A stretch of 64,000 nucleotides of DNA from Helicoverpa zea. Taxonomy: Eukaryota > Arthropoda > Insecta > Lepidoptera > Noctuidae. Shown piece after piece: positions 1 through 13,575 of the stretch (position 1 is the stretch's first letter; every line of letters begins with the position of its first letter). The stretch lies in the NCBI RefSeq assembly GCF_022581195.2, contig NC_061476.1:1738501-1802500 (forward strand), given 5' to 3'. Position numbers and translations under genes: made by a program. Under the pieces are notes generated by a model. It was not told where the DNA came from. It worked only from the letters and a program-made list of their open reading frames with translations, and did not search any database.

Positions 1-819
1 GTGTCATAGTGTTACCTACAAGTGTCATACCACGCATGCATTGCATATTTAATGCATATCGTTGCATATTAACATTCAAGATGGTCCAAGGATTGGCAAA
101 GTGTTCCGGTGTCCTTATAAGTTTTTTATTTAGTTACTTATCTATGAAACTGTGAAAATATAGTGCTCCCTTTTTTTATTCGGGCTTCGTAAAATGTAAG
201 CGCTAAATATTTTGAAAAAATAATGTAGGTAGGTAGGTACACCTAGGATTGTTGGTGTGTTGAGCTGAACATAATAAGATTTAGACAAATTGAAAACCTT
301 ATTTTTTAAGTCGGTTAAAAATCACTTGAAGGAAAGTAATAATTTTTATTTATTTTTTTTTTTTTTTATTTATTTATAGTTAATTAAAACGGTGCAACAC
401 CAATTACAATATGTGATTGAAAGTAAGTAAAATCATGAACAACTAGTCTTTATTGCTTCATTCTTCCGTGCTTTTCAACGTAAATAATAGTCTGTCAATG
501 ATGATCGCCTTAAAGGGATGCAACTCATCGCCTAGTCATAGCTCTTAGTAATGAGATGACAAACATACTAACAGCTTGTAATATTGGTCGTGATCTCACA
601 CCTTTTATAGGGTTCGAATTAATTTTATAGTTATGAACATTATTAATTTTATGTTTTGAACATCATCCTTAATTCTAGCTATGACCGAAAAATATGGATA
701 CAACTATTATGATTGTGTCGATGCAGTGCCGATGCAGTGCAATTAAATGAATAAAAAGTTTTTTTTACTTCCCGCATCTGGATAAAAAGAACCCATATTA
801 TTATGTTATGAGCAGATGG
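1..819. other. non-coding, no gene seen
   Basis: AT-rich sequence with a T-rich tract near 340-370. No ORF with coding character and no terminal repeats were recognised. It may be intron if the orphan first exon at 21645-21881 belongs to a gene extending left. Confidence 0.5.
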
Positions 820-1035
820 CCGATGGGGTCGAAAAGTACCTACTGGAGTGGAGACCACGGACTTGCAAGCGCAGCGTAGGACGTCCAACAAACAAGGTGG
901 ACAGACGACCTTAAATTATAAAGGTCGCCGGAAGACGCTGGATGCAGGTGTCTGTCTGTGGAGATCTAAGGGGGAGGCCTATGTTCAGCAGTGGACATCC
1001 TATGGCTGAGATGATGATGATGATATGTTATTCTG
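820..1035 (+). mobile_element. RTE-type LINE 3' tail fragment
   Basis: A decayed C-terminal coding tail of an RTE-like endonuclease/reverse transcriptase. One frame reads LEWRPRTCKRSVGRPTNK, the conserved basic tail usual in these insect elements, and then a frameshift follows. Past the coding tail comes the typical GAGGCCTATGTTCAGCAG stretch and a short GAT microsatellite at about 1009-1023 that marks the 3' end. The copy is heavily 5'-truncated and dead. Family assignment is from recognition of the tail, not a search. Confidence 0.75.
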
Positions 1036-2636
1036 ATGGGTACCTAAGCTATACCTATTACTGCCCAGTTTCGTCAAGAAAATATTTTCATTAAGAAGCT
1101 TGAAGATATAACAAACATTCACACTAACTAACTTTGCTTTTTAAATAGTGTGATTTCCCAGAGAATGGAAACAAAATCGCTTCAAACTGCAAGTATGTAC
1201 TAAAATCAGGTACCCACATACAAATTACCAAGTTTCTTAGATTTTCTATTTTTAAATTCCGAACACATCGCTGTCCAAATATTGACATGCGCACAGGCAT
1301 CCGATGAACTCATGTCAGTCAATTTTTCACACTTCAAAACCACTAAAATACATAATTAAACGCTGCTAAGGGGAAACAGACTTTATGTAGTTGTTTTTAA
1401 GGGTTGTATTTCTGTAATTCTGTAAGTAAATGGCATTGTTTACAGGTCTAGTCTAAACATTGGGTACTAAAATACCCGCGTAAGGGGCTCCACACATCAA
1501 AAGGGTTTTAACAGTTAAACACTCGGTCGGTTTTGCCCTAATTTCACTTAATTATCTGCGCACAACGTTAATCGGTTAATTGGAATTAAAATAGATGGGC
1601 CTGGTTATTTTGAGAAAGAGAATGAATAGTAAATTCATCTGGACTAATTTTGTTCAGTGATTAATGTTCTACAACCTTTTGAAATCTTTTTGTTAAATTC
1701 CAGTAGCTGGTCTGAATTCGTTGACGTTTTTCGGCTAATCCACGACACTTAATTTGATAAGATTTGAGCAAACAAAGGATGATACTGGGGTTAATGACAT
1801 TATTAACCACTTTTATCTAGGTGCAAAAGTTATTTACACACGCACATTGGCTTATAAGATTCACCTCAATATACCTACTTCCGGGGACACTGCCTTCTCA
1901 ACTACCACTAGGTATATTTTTGTTTATTTATTTAAAAAAAAAGTTTCTTGCTTTGCCCTAACGACCTTAAATAAAGTAGGTATATTATGCTTTCTTGGAT
2001 GGTCAAATCTGTAATATCTGTCCTGTCATGTATTTTCTTTGAATAGCGCCGTACGATTTTAAACGCAAAAATTCACCAGTGGTAGTTATACAAATATTCC
2101 GTGGGAGTCTCCAGTCCCCATATAAACCATGGCATTTATTAATCATACCACCAGTATTGAATACCATGAATGTCATTGTACAAAAATGCGTTACAAATAA
2201 GGTTGCATCGTAAAGTGCGTAGGCGCCGGTTACGTCATCCATTCACTAAGTGATCGGCCAACTACCCACGGATACTATAAACTAGGGGTGTCAGTACACC
2301 GTAATGGTAAAGTCACGACAAAATACGTGAGCGGTTTCCAAAAGTTCTAAGGTACCTATGTTCTCTTTTAAATTACGTGGATAAATTGTTTCTATAGGTA
2401 GTGTTTTTATTGATTTACTAGGATAGTTTTTTTTTGTGTTGTAAATATCTATGTATATAACTATGTAAATAAAGCTTATTGGTTTCTATAAAGTATTTCT
2501 TTTAATTCTAATGTTTCAGTTTCAGGCCAGGTAACGCATTGTAATCCGAGAAGTTGGCTTATGTAGAAGAATATAGTGTAGTATATACAGTATGTCCTAC
2601 ACGAAGTAAGTACACCTTTTTATGTGGGAAACCTTT
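1036..2636. other. non-coding, no gene seen
   Basis: AT-rich, with only short chance ORFs. No splice-flanked coding segment or terminal inverted repeat was recognised. Confidence 0.45.
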
Positions 2637-2775
2637 TTATGTCAGCCAGCTGTGGGTGCAGCGTGAGAGACTTCTAAAATCCTCCATGTCCCTTTAGGCA
2701 GGGTAATTCATTCGAACAATCCCGCAGTCCTGGCAGGCTTTGGCTCTGGCGGGCCCCACTGGGATTTTCACCCTC
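2637..2775 (+). repeat. interspersed repeat, family shared with 38.8 and 42.8 kb
   Basis: The segment with GCTGTGGGTGCAGCGTGAG, followed by an AACAATCCCGCAG stretch and a TGGCAGGCTTTGGC stretch, recurs in diverged form at 38805-39010 and 42830-43165. It is an old interspersed repeat of unknown class, with no coding potential. Confidence 0.55.
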
Positions 2776-3824
2776 TGAAGTTGGAAGATAGAATAGAATA
2801 CCACCGTTTCTTTTCAGCAATGAAAACATAATAATTCTAGCTTTCTATGGTACAGTGACTTAGACAGGTGAATTTACTTGCTTGTTTGTATTGAAATTAT
2901 ATTCCTTGTTGTCGTTTAAAAATAACAATTTATTCACACAATTTACATACATGCAGGTGAAGATAATGCAACAATAACACCTTGTATGTTTATCATATAC
3001 CTCTATATGGTACATATAAATAATTATGTAGCATATGAAATGACTGCAATTAACTGATAACAGAAACTCTTCATAATAGTTTATACCTATTGAGTCAGAC
3101 ATGTCAACACGGTAGTTAATTTACCTACTTGCATACAAAAATAACGATTAATTAGTTTTTTCTTTGAATTGCCAGTAGGCAAAACCCACTGATTAGGCAC
3201 GTAGTATATTAAAATAGGTATGTGATAATAAAAAAGTTGTCAGCGTGACCATAGTAGGTCAGGAGTTCCTAGATAAACAATATGAAAACGAGCCTTAAAA
3301 TACTAAGTCATGTTTTTTTTTTACTACATGTAAATGTCCAAATCTGAATTGGAAAGAATCAGCTTGATATCAACAAATCTGAAATACCTAGAATTACAGA
3401 AATTAAATATTTTAATTCTGATACTAAAATTAGCAATAAACTTAAAACAAGAAATGATGACATTACCAAAGAATCTTGACAATTAACCTTTAAGAATTAA
3501 GATCCACACGTCTTTATTACACGAAAATCAACTGCATCCACTCCAATACGTCACTCGTACCAAATATAGCATCTTGCGCAGGCACAGCTTCATAAAACCG
3601 CAAGGATTTCTCGACTGCAACTTATCGATTCTACATATACGTTTAATTTCTGCTCTGTGTTATCTTATATGTACCCTTGACCGCTATTCGTCTTAACTCA
3701 TGACATCATCCCACAGTTTGCTTGCTTTTTCATTTATTTTTGCCCGGTCTGCTATCTCTTTTATACTACTATATCAAGTTTGTCTGCCTCTTTCACTCTT
3801 AGAGTGCACATGCTGTAGACTAAA
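2776..3824. other. non-coding, no gene seen
   Basis: AT-rich sequence with short chance ORFs only. Nothing further recognised. Confidence 0.4.
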
Positions 3825-4229
3825 CAGTCGGCCGATAGTTGACCCGACGGTTAGTATTTTTTTTTTTAAGAAAATCTTCGTTCCAATCAAAGTTTTCAGT
3901 CGGTCTGATACCGGCTAACTACATATAACCGTTGTGATGTGAGTACTACCATTCGGCTTCATAATGGCGTCCACGGCCGATTCCGGCCACGGCGGCTGTT
4001 CTCATTTTAAGGAGATCAGCCAGCTGCACAGGACATATTATAGTGCACGAGAATTTGCGCAGACACAATTGCATTCCCTATTCCTTCACTCTCATAACCC
4101 GTTGGGACAGCAATCCAACACGACCGGAAGGAGATCAGGAGCAGGACCGACATTTACGTGATCTCCGATGCACCTGTCCGATTCGGCTTCATACTGATTT
4201 ATGAGCCCAAACCAACTATCGGCCGACTA
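3825..4229. mobile_element. MITE with AGTCGGCCGATAGTTG ends
   Basis: The left end carries AGTCGGCCGATAGTTG and the right end carries its inverse complement near 4214-4229. The interior includes a segment starting AATGGCGTCCACGG that also occurs, diverged, at about 6238-6325, so one repeat may be nested in another. No transposase is present. Confidence 0.6.
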
Positions 4230-4809
4230 AAAGTTTGAAGTTTGTGGTAACTCTTATGGTAATTAAACTCGGTTTTAGAATAAAGGGCTTTCTTTAGCCA
4301 TGTCTTGTGGTCTGGTTTCTAAGTATGGTGACTGTAGCTGTAAGTATGGGGTTCGATTCTCGTTCTAAGAAATCATTTGGGAGTCAAAATGTTTGGAATG
4401 TTTTAGCTGTGTGAATTGAATGAATTTTTCTTTCGTGGCTGTCTGATAAATCAGGCTTCGTTAGTTTTTTGTTAGCGAGAATTTGTTCAATGTTTAAGAG
4501 TTTTATACTTAACATACATAACAGATTTTAAACACGTTTTGTGGATAATTTTAGATAACAAGTTATTTAGTTTCAAAAGAACAGCTACTTAAATCTTGAA
4601 TAACACTTACCGGACATAAATGTCACTGTCGATATACAAAATTTTCATGGAAACTATAGCTTTCATATAATATGTATTTACACAAAAGATTCCAAAGTTC
4701 AAGTACCTGCAAGAGTGATGGCCACCCTTCCAATTACCGAAAACGGTATGCGATGCTTAACCTTGCTCCACGCCAAGAGCTCTCTTCTCATTGTTTGAAT
4801 TTCAATACC
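4230..4809. other. non-coding, no gene seen
   Basis: AT-rich; no coding or repeat structure recognised. Confidence 0.4.
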
Positions 4810-5032
4810 ACCTATATAGAACTACTAGCTTCTGCCAGCGGTTCACCCGCATCCCGTGGTAACCTCTGCACGAACCCGGATAAAATAGCCGAAATAAAGT
4901 GGCCTATAGCCTTCCTCGAAAATGGGCTATCTAACACTGAAAGAATTTTTAAAAACGGTAGTAGTTCCGGTGATTAGCTCGTTCAAGCAAACAAACAATC
5001 TCTTCAGCTTTATAATATTAGTATAGATACTT
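4810..5032 (+). mobile_element. LINE/SINE-like tail, CTAGCTTCTGCCAGCGG family
   Basis: Begins near CTAGCTTCTGCCAGCGG and ends with CTTTATAATATTAGTATAGA, a terminal pattern widespread in Lepidoptera. Diverged copies lie at 20090-20235 (opposite strand) and 56684-56830. It is non-coding; a short ORF across it is a shadow. Confidence 0.65.
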
Positions 5033-5570
5033 TCTAGGTATAGGAAGAAATTAAAAGGGGTGTTTTTGGCCATATTTTAAATGAGGGGAGGGGTCCTTTA
5101 AGGAGGAAAGTGAAATAAGCCGCATCATAGCAGTTACTTACATACCCATTATCTCACTTCTTAGAAGCAATTTGAACTTGTTTTACCCTTCCTAATGGAT
5201 AAAGTTCGTTGATCAGTCAGTCAGCAGCTGTTGCCACCCATCTTGCCAAATGACTCAGACTTCATCACTCAGCAGCAATTAGAGTTCGTCACACTTAGTT
5301 ATTAGTACGTGTTGTTACTAAGGAAAATATTTTTAGGCTAGTATCAAAAATAATTCCTGATATTGTCCAGTTTTCAGTCTATCTAAAGACTGAAAATCAG
5401 TCCCTGCAGTCAGGAGCTAGGAATTTTAAAACCTAATGGTGGGTTCACCCACATGATACAGAATAATCTGAAGTCTGAGTGAAAATATGATGACAATTTT
5501 GTGCAGGCTTTTTATTATACAGACTTTTTATGCACTGCAGACAAAGTTCTATCAGAAAGTCTACGTGAAA

Positions 5571-5806
5571 TTGGTATTGTGGGGTCCGCACCATAAGGGA
5601 TATCATCACCCATCTCGGCTAGCTCAACAGTAACGGCTGGCCTGGTTAAGGTGGTCAGATAGGCAATCGTTCGATGTAAAACTCTAGTCCTCATAAATGC
5701 CTCATAATGGTAAGACTGGAAGCGACCCCTACACAGTTGGGAAAAGGCCCAGACTCGCGCCGACCCCTAATAAAAAATTGGAAAAAGGGTAGGAGGATGA
5801 TGACGA
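5571..5806 (+). mobile_element. degenerate SINE tail
   Basis: Contains a decayed form of the tail seen in the intact SINE at 40708-41088, including GGTCAGATAGGCAATCG, GACTGGAAGCGACCC and GTTGGGAAAAGGC. It ends in a GATGATGAC microsatellite. The tRNA head is missing or unrecognisable. Confidence 0.55.
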
Positions 5807-8800
5807 TGATCAGATGAGATGAAAAATGAGACTAGCAATTACAGTTAACCCTAAGACAATTATATCATAAGCAAAAGATGTATCGTATTTACCTGATGAC
5901 GTCATAAATGGTGACTGACCGTGTTAATTAGAATGACCCCTTTGAGCCCAGTTATACTGCTGTGTACTGAATGCAAAGCATTAACATGTATTTACAATGA
6001 ATGGGGACTAAAGACTTAATAATCGATTTAAAATTAAATAATCAATGACTCTGTGTTTGGTTAAACTTGCTGTCCAAATCTTATCAGTTGATTATTACAA
6101 CAACATGAACAATATTATTTCTGAAATACTGGCGTTTGTTGCTGTTTCTTTTCCATATGACCCACTTTTTCGAACTCGTGAAACTCGTGTGTGAATTTTC
6201 ACAATAACCTGCTTAGGTTTATCTGAAACATTTATAATAATGGCGTCCAAGGTCGGCCATGGCGGCTGTTTCATATAAGGACATAAGCCAGCTGCGCAGA
6301 ACATATTATAGTGCACAAGCATTTGGTTTGAAATCTAAAAGATATTGCAAAAGACGCAATTTTGAACTTTGAAACGAAAAAGGACATCAATGACATCAAA
6401 AACTAAACACCCAAAACCAAAAAGCAAACGACCAACGATTGGATTGGATGTAACGATCCAATACAGAGTAAGCAGAAACTAGTATTTGCAAGGAAACTAG
6501 ATAATGCGCAAGAGCATGAGATAAACGACTTCCTATTTAAAGACAGAGGACAGACTGACCGGTTCTCAGCAAGGCTGTCAGTTAACAGGACACTTATGTA
6601 ACACTGGTTTTATTATAATTATTAATTAATTGGAGTATCAAGAATATATTCGTTGACAGCTGTGAGGCAGCATGGTTGGGTTACATATTTGCGAGTTTTG
6701 TTGCCTTAAATGGCCAGAATCAGGGAAGTATTCTTAGAATTATTTTTCAAGAGTTACTTTACTCAGCAGCTGCATTAATTTTAATCATCATCATATTCCT
6801 CATCAGAGAGTTTTGCATGCTTGCCTATGGCATGTTTCAGATACTTCCTTAAATATACGCAGTCTTCCATTTTCCGTTTTGCTAATTCTAGCTTCATGGT
6901 CGTCGATTCTGTAATCTTTGCTACCTTCTGACCTAAGACATAATACATGCAGTAACCAGCAATTACTAAGTAGCCTCAACTCGCACTAATTGAACTTTGT
7001 TCTAGTAGGATGCACCTGGAGTCTCGTAATTCACTGAATGTTTAGAATAGTTCCATTGTTATTAACAATGTTATAAAATTACACCTAAATACAGAAACAG
7101 GTTTAAACAATGACATCATCGCAGAGGTCAAACGTATCGCATACTGACCTCGCCAGATGTCGCATTAAATGGAATCGCTCGGGTCAAGTTTGTAAGAACG
7201 CCTTATACCTTATCTGACTTAATAAGGATAAATAATAACTTCGTGAATGCAAAAGGAAGTTAAGCAAGGTAGATGACGTAATATCTGACGAATATAAGAT
7301 TTCTGATGCAGGTTTTAAAAGGCAATTTCCAATGCAAATCTGATCCGTGGATGATTTCATTGCTTAGGTGCTCAAGGATTAGTCACATTTGAGAAGTTTA
7401 TTTCTACTCTTTTTTAACTTGAAGTTTATGTGACTGAATAATTGAGGCTTGCGTCAGCTGCAGGTGCATTGGTAATGGCGTCCATTAAAACTGATATTTG
7501 ATTGAATGAACTTTTGGCGCACCTAGGCCCTGCAAATTAGTGGGAATGTGCTACGGCTAAATAACCAAGTCTTCTAAGGTACAAACATATACTAAAAGGG
7601 AGAAATGGGCCTTGTCTTTAAGGTGATAATAATCAAGCCCTGATACATAATGTACATTTAAGAGCAGGAGCTTTTTTAAATAGACTTTTTCAGAGCCTTC
7701 GACTTAACCATACCTCAAGCACTAAAAGATTTTTAAGAAAAAATAATACTGACGTTGACAGCCAAGGATCTTGTACCCTCCATGTGAAAGAACATAATCA
7801 GCTGGTTGGTAATAAACATTCGTAAGTCGATACTTATGAACCACTTGTAATAGAACTCTTGACAACATCTGATAAAGATACGTCTGCTTGTAATATAATC
7901 CTCTCAGTTTTATTAGTTTGAATAGGAAGATTTACATAAGTGATAGTAGGTATTATTTATACAGATATAAATAAAATGCATCGATATAAATAATATCAAG
8001 TACGAGTTTTTAATGTTAGGTGAAGACACATAGACACATTTAGTCTAGCAACAAAGCATGTATTCCGTCATTATTAAGAGTTCAAAACTGGATTGATGAA
8101 TCCTCTAGGTCCATGGAACAGAAAAATGTGGTGGATGGAAATCTTGGTGATTTATGGTAACAAAAACATCTTAAACATACCAGTATTCTTAAGAAACATA
8201 TTATGTATTGTTGACAGAATAGTCAAACAGTCTTCTAAAGACCCTCTAAGGCCAATTCTTTCTGTAAGTGTTAGACGATTTTCTCTCCACTCCAATTTCC
8301 ATCCCACTAGGACATAAATAGAACAATACCAGTTATGTCCTTGTCATCGCTTGATAGTACACCTACGGCTGAAATTACTTCAAACGAACGTGCTCATGAA
8401 TAGAAGTCAGTTAAACGATTATTAATCGTGTCAGGGGTCACGTGGAATTCGTTCAGACTATTAGACGTATTACGTGGGGATATGAGCAGAAAATTGTGTA
8501 GACGAAAATACCTTTTGGAAAGAAAGTTGTGTTTTTCAAATCAGTGAGTCAGAAAGTCTGATAACCATGGGGTATCAGGTCATCCAGATAAATGGGTTGC
8601 AACAGGTTTAGACTGGAAACTAACATGGTTGGCGAAAAGACTAGGCAGTCAATGGAATTGAAAGTTTGTGTCCTTACATATACTATCATCAAGCATTAGA
8701 CGGTTTCATCGTAATTTTAACTCAAGCATTTTTGCAAGTTTTGCATCGCTCTTGGTGATGTCATGAAGATTGCATAGTCATGATGTCAATGAACTCTAAG

Positions 8801-10895
8801 TAATTAAGTAAGTCAGCATAATGAAGTCACGAAAAGTTTTACCTGTACAATGCCATTGCCCTCGTGATCTCTGAATTATAAAGGTTTTGAAAAGTAGGTA
8901 AAACCAGCAAATTTTACCACTAACGGGGCACAAGAGAAGGCAAGGGGAAGAAGAAATCTTACTCCCTCAATACTTAGTAAAGAATCCATAATGCACCAGA
9001 TATTCAAAGCATTTCTCACAAATTTGGATCCAGCTACACGGAATCCGTTTCAAAACAAATATTGCGTAACAGTGGTTACGATACTCGAGCTGCTGGTGGG
9101 CGGATGGGTATCAGAATGTCGCCGCCCGCCCACGGCCCTACACTGGCTATTTACCTGGTGCTAAACCATTATGACTACTAAATATGGACTGGTAGATTAT
9201 GTGGCAATTGACTGTGTACTTTATGGAGTAGTTTTGAAGGTTTAAAGCTGAGATATGATTCGTAAAACCCTTTTTTGGATGAGATCACATATAGGGTCTG
9301 AAAAGACATGAAGACATCGAAATTTTTGTAACAGGCCAAGTATAACTACTGTACCAAGTATATTTTCAATGCCAGCAAGCAGAATATTGCTTTCGATAAC
9401 TTTCTTGCCATTAATTACTATAATGTTGCCCATTAAGATGATTTTTGTTGGCATTAACATTTTAACTGCAGTTGCAACATATTTGTCAATATTTATAACG
9501 GTACATCATCATGTAAGAAGGTCGAATTGGCTACTAATACCTCATTTCCTTCACTGTCGTCAACCCGCATACTTACAGATTGCTGGCAATCACTTCAATA
9601 GGATTATTTATCTACAACTGTATAGGGGAGATCATTTATTGGATCAACGAGACAAACTTAAACAAATACAATATTATTCTATGATTAACTATAATGTTCA
9701 TAGTCACCAGGTAGTAGGTACAATTAGTAGCTATAAACAATTTATATTATCGGCCGTATCACATCGTATGCATGCGCAGCTCGCACGTGACTTTACATAA
9801 AGAATGACTTCCACTTCGGTCATCCATCATCGTTAGAAACATATTAGACATCATCATCATCAGATGAATTATCTTATTGTTTCATGTTTAGATTTCATCA
9901 TATCTTGGACTGACAATTTCAAACACACAGGTCAGGACAGGTATAAATAAATCTTCTGCCTAGCCTTTTTCTATTTGCATTTGGGGTCGGCTTCCAGTCT
10001 AACCGCATGTGGCTGAGTGTTTTGGGAGGTTTTAGTCTCATGGGATCAGATCATCAATCAAAATAAGAATGAGGACATTAGCTTTATATGCGTTCTGCTC
10101 ACATAAGTTACAGAAGCTGTTTTCTGATTCAAAATAAAGTGGCTTCTAATACTTCATCTTCGTCTAAGCCGACTAATCTATTTACATTTTAATAGGATTT
10201 ATCTGAACTGCTATATATTTCAAAGATCATCGTGCAAAACATGATGTGATGTAGATACTAGTTATTATTTTTCCGTATCCTCCAAATAACCATGAAGGTT
10301 GAATTAGAATCAAAAATAGTTTTTATAAATACGGCTTTGGGAATGGAATGGTCAGAGCATGTATGAAAACTTTGCTAAATTATAACAGACAAACCATATA
10401 CTGTAGCAATGTAAATGTGCCTGAAAACAACACCTGTGTCAATATCATCATAATTTTCATTCATTCTAAATAGACTGAGAATCTTCCAGTCCCTTTTATT
10501 AGAACTACAAAATAGAATCTTAAAAATAACCAAATGAATAATAAGAAGCAACAAAGTATTAGAACTGTCACGTAACTCGATCGTTAGAAAGAACATAAAT
10601 TTAGTTGCTATGGGAGTTAAGAAGAAACGTTGAAAATAGACCGGCGGATGTGCGAACCACTCCTGCGCATGTACACCTTTACGAATTATTTTCCATCTCT
10701 TTTCTTCTAAGCTTGTTGTATATATATATGTCTCTCTTCACACCTATGTAGGTGATCTCAAGGAGATTTGGTTCGTAAAAACTGTTTATGAATGAGTCTG
10801 TAGTGTTTGTGTAGGTTGCCGTGATCGATTGACGTTAATTAAGCAATGCTGTGACAACACCTCCATTTAAAGTAAAATAAATGATTTATTTCTGT
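5807..10895. other. long non-coding stretch
   Basis: No coding exon can be supported. A repeat segment with AATGGCGTCCAAGG lies at about 6238-6325, shared with the MITE at 3.8-4.2 kb. A reversed, decayed SINE-tail scrap (TTGGGGTCGGCTTCCAG) lies at about 9953-10060. The 143-codon ORF at 9369-9800 has no recognisable domain and an AT-driven composition, and is treated as chance. Confidence 0.45.
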
Positions 10896-10956
10896 TTTTA
10901 GGGTTCCGTACCTCGAAAGGAAAAAACGGAACCCTTATAGGATCACTTTGTTGTCC

Positions 10957-11015
<59 letters not shown>

Positions 11016-13575
11016 AAGACCCTTTATCTTAAGAACGCGTGGACGTATCAAGCTGAAATTCACATGAAATACTCGGGTCTATTGTCCCTTTAGGCTGTGA
11101 AAATATCAAGCTTCTAAGCCAAGCCAATCAAAAGATACAACCGATTATGTCGATATTTTCAACAAATTCTCGACACTCGCAAAGGAATCAAAACCTACAG
11201 GGTACTTCCCGTAAACTCAGAATCTTGAAATTTGGCATGAAGCATTGTTATATAATGCAAATATAGGAAAAATTGCGAAAATCTCATTTTTTTTTGTTAT
11301 ATAATATAAAAAAAATATTTTAATAAAATGAAACTTACTACCTTATTTCTCACGAACGAATAAAGGTACCAAATTGAAATTTATACCAAATACCTAGGTC
11401 TATTGTCCCTTTAAGCAATGAAAAAATCAAACTTCTAAGTTAACGCGATCAAAAGATACAGCAGTTTTACCGACACCTTAGACGAATTTCCGTCACATGC
11501 TAGGGAATCAAAACCTACAAGGTACTTCCCGTGAACTCAGAATCTTAAAATTCGGCACGAAGCAACGTTATATAGTACAGATAAAGGAAAAATTGCGAAA
11601 ATGATAAATTTGAAGTTACATAAAATATTAAAATATTATTTTTGCTTACATGACATAAAATATTTTTTTAATAATTATAAACTTACTACCTACCCTTTTT
11701 CACATGAACGCGTAGAGATATTAACGTTTTGAATAAAAAGTGAAATTCATATCAAACACTTCTTAAATATAATGGCCTCTAAACTGTGAAAAATTTTAAA
11801 TCATTCAATGGTCATTGGGCACCTTAGTATGAAAACCATACCCACGGCGGATACGAACGAAATATAGCACAGTATAATGATAAAGGCTCTGATTTACTAT
11901 GGCATTAGTCGCATCAATGTGAACCATGGGAATCTAGAGAAAATCAGGTGTAAACATTAAATATTTTCCTCATTTCAATGGGGAATTTAAACGACCAAGT
12001 TTGACGGAATTGAGAAATCATTTCTTTGTAGTGAAAGAGTATACTCGCCGTTTATTTCCATTGTCATCAGGTCAGGATCTGATGATGGAAATCCTGAGAA
12101 ATCGAGGGCAACTATCAGAAATTGTAGGCATGCATAGGATTAAAACTTGATTCTCAGATGTATGTCTGGTGATACTGTCAAACAGTGAAGGTTTAGAGCT
12201 TACCTGATGATGGAGACGTGAGAAAGTCGAGAGAACTCCTCAACAGTATGTTTTAGTTACGTCGTGTTTGGGCTCATATTATTCGTATTGACGAGAACTT
12301 TTCACAAAAGTTATAAAAATAAAAACTTTTTACAAAAAAAAACAACTTCTAAAACAACAAGAAAACTGTTTATATGCATCGGTCTAGATCTCGGTGGTAA
12401 AATAAATATAGATGCATCCTCTAGACACCGACTTCTAGACCGATGCACCTAACATCTTTTTAATTTCTTTCTTGCTTTTGTTTTCTTGTTGCTTTTTTAT
12501 ATGTTTGAAGTTGGATTTGTTTGTAAAATGCTACAAAATAAAATAATGCCGACTTTATAAAACAAAGAAAGGGACAGAATTACACTTTTGTCAAGGCTCT
12601 AGAAACCAGGCGGAAAAAAACCTGAAACTGGGGCTCTTTAGGTGATTAATCCCTCAAAAATAAAAGATCCCATTCCTGCAATGGCTGCTTTAACCCAAGT
12701 TAGTAGTGAATTCTCATCACCTAAAATAAAATAAGCTCCAACACAAGGTTACGTTATAAATTGTAAAGGAGTTCCCATAACTATATCTGATCTTAGCTGT
12801 CGATCCCACAATGGCAGTCAAACCTATCTTTGTGGAAAGTCTTCGCCAATACGAATAAAATAAGCCCAAACACGTGGTAGTTGCAACATACCGTTCGGGA
12901 GTTCCCTTGACTCTCTGTAGTCTCCATAATCAAATCAGCTCCAAACCTTCAGTTTACCAGTACCCTCAAAAATACACTCACATGTCTGGTTATGACTCGA
13001 TGCGTGCCTACAATATTCAAGAGTTGTCCTCGATTTCTCTGGGTTTCCAGATCCTCATCAGATCCTGGTCATCCGGATTGGCACCTTCCTTCTTTATGAA
13101 ATGTCTTTATCAATAAAAACTAGCATTGCAACCTGTACAATCCTCTGAAACTGCTTGTCTTTTATATTTTTCAAACGATCCTGGACATTCGTCTCCATGG
13201 AATTTTAATAAAATATTTATATTCAAAGAAACGTCATACCATTCTCCACGATTTAAAACGACTTTGATTCATGTCCGCCACTTTTTACAAAGCGGGTCAG
13301 ATATGCCCCATGACCTTTAAGACATAATTAGTTATTTTCAATCAGATTTCTGAATGATGACTATAAAATGTTGTATATAAATAACTTTTACAAGGTACTG
13401 GCCTACTATTTTAGTTATATTATAAAATAAAAAATATTAACTATTTTGACTCTCACGAAATTACCATAACTATGATTGTTCTAAACTGAACGGTTGGCGC
13501 GAAACTCACTTTTTATCTATACAGCATTTGTACGGAACCCTCGGTGCGCGAGTCCGACTCGCACTTGGCCGGTTT
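10896..13575 (+). mobile_element. GTTCCG-ended non-autonomous element with (CTGT)n
   Basis: Starts with TTTTAGGGTTCCGTA and ends with a GAGTCCGACTCGCACTTGG stretch. Near the start is a repeated CTGT microsatellite (about 10957-11013). The same two ends and a GACGGACA array, in opposite orientation, define the copy at 23877-24442. It resembles microsatellite-associated interspersed elements reported in moths. The body is much longer than the second copy because of nested repeats, including internal duplicates at about 11160-11600 and the fold-back at 12060-13090. No protein is encoded. Confidence 0.7.
12060..13090. repeat. nested inverted repeat (fold-back)
   Basis: Left-arm words such as AAATCGAGGGCAACTATCAG and GTGTTTGGGCTCATATT recur inverted in the right arm (GAGTTGTCCTCGATTTCTC near 13021; AATAAGCCCAAACACG near 12860). 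Arms of roughly 270 bp flank a central 12.33-12.81 kb segment. A further direct partial copy of the right arm lies at about 12720-12830. This is probably a separate element inserted into the GTTCCG element. Confidence 0.6.

Noticed and set aside
9369..9800. 143-codon + strand ORF with hydrophobic N-terminus
   Set aside because: AT-driven composition, no recognisable family, no promoter or neighbouring exons.
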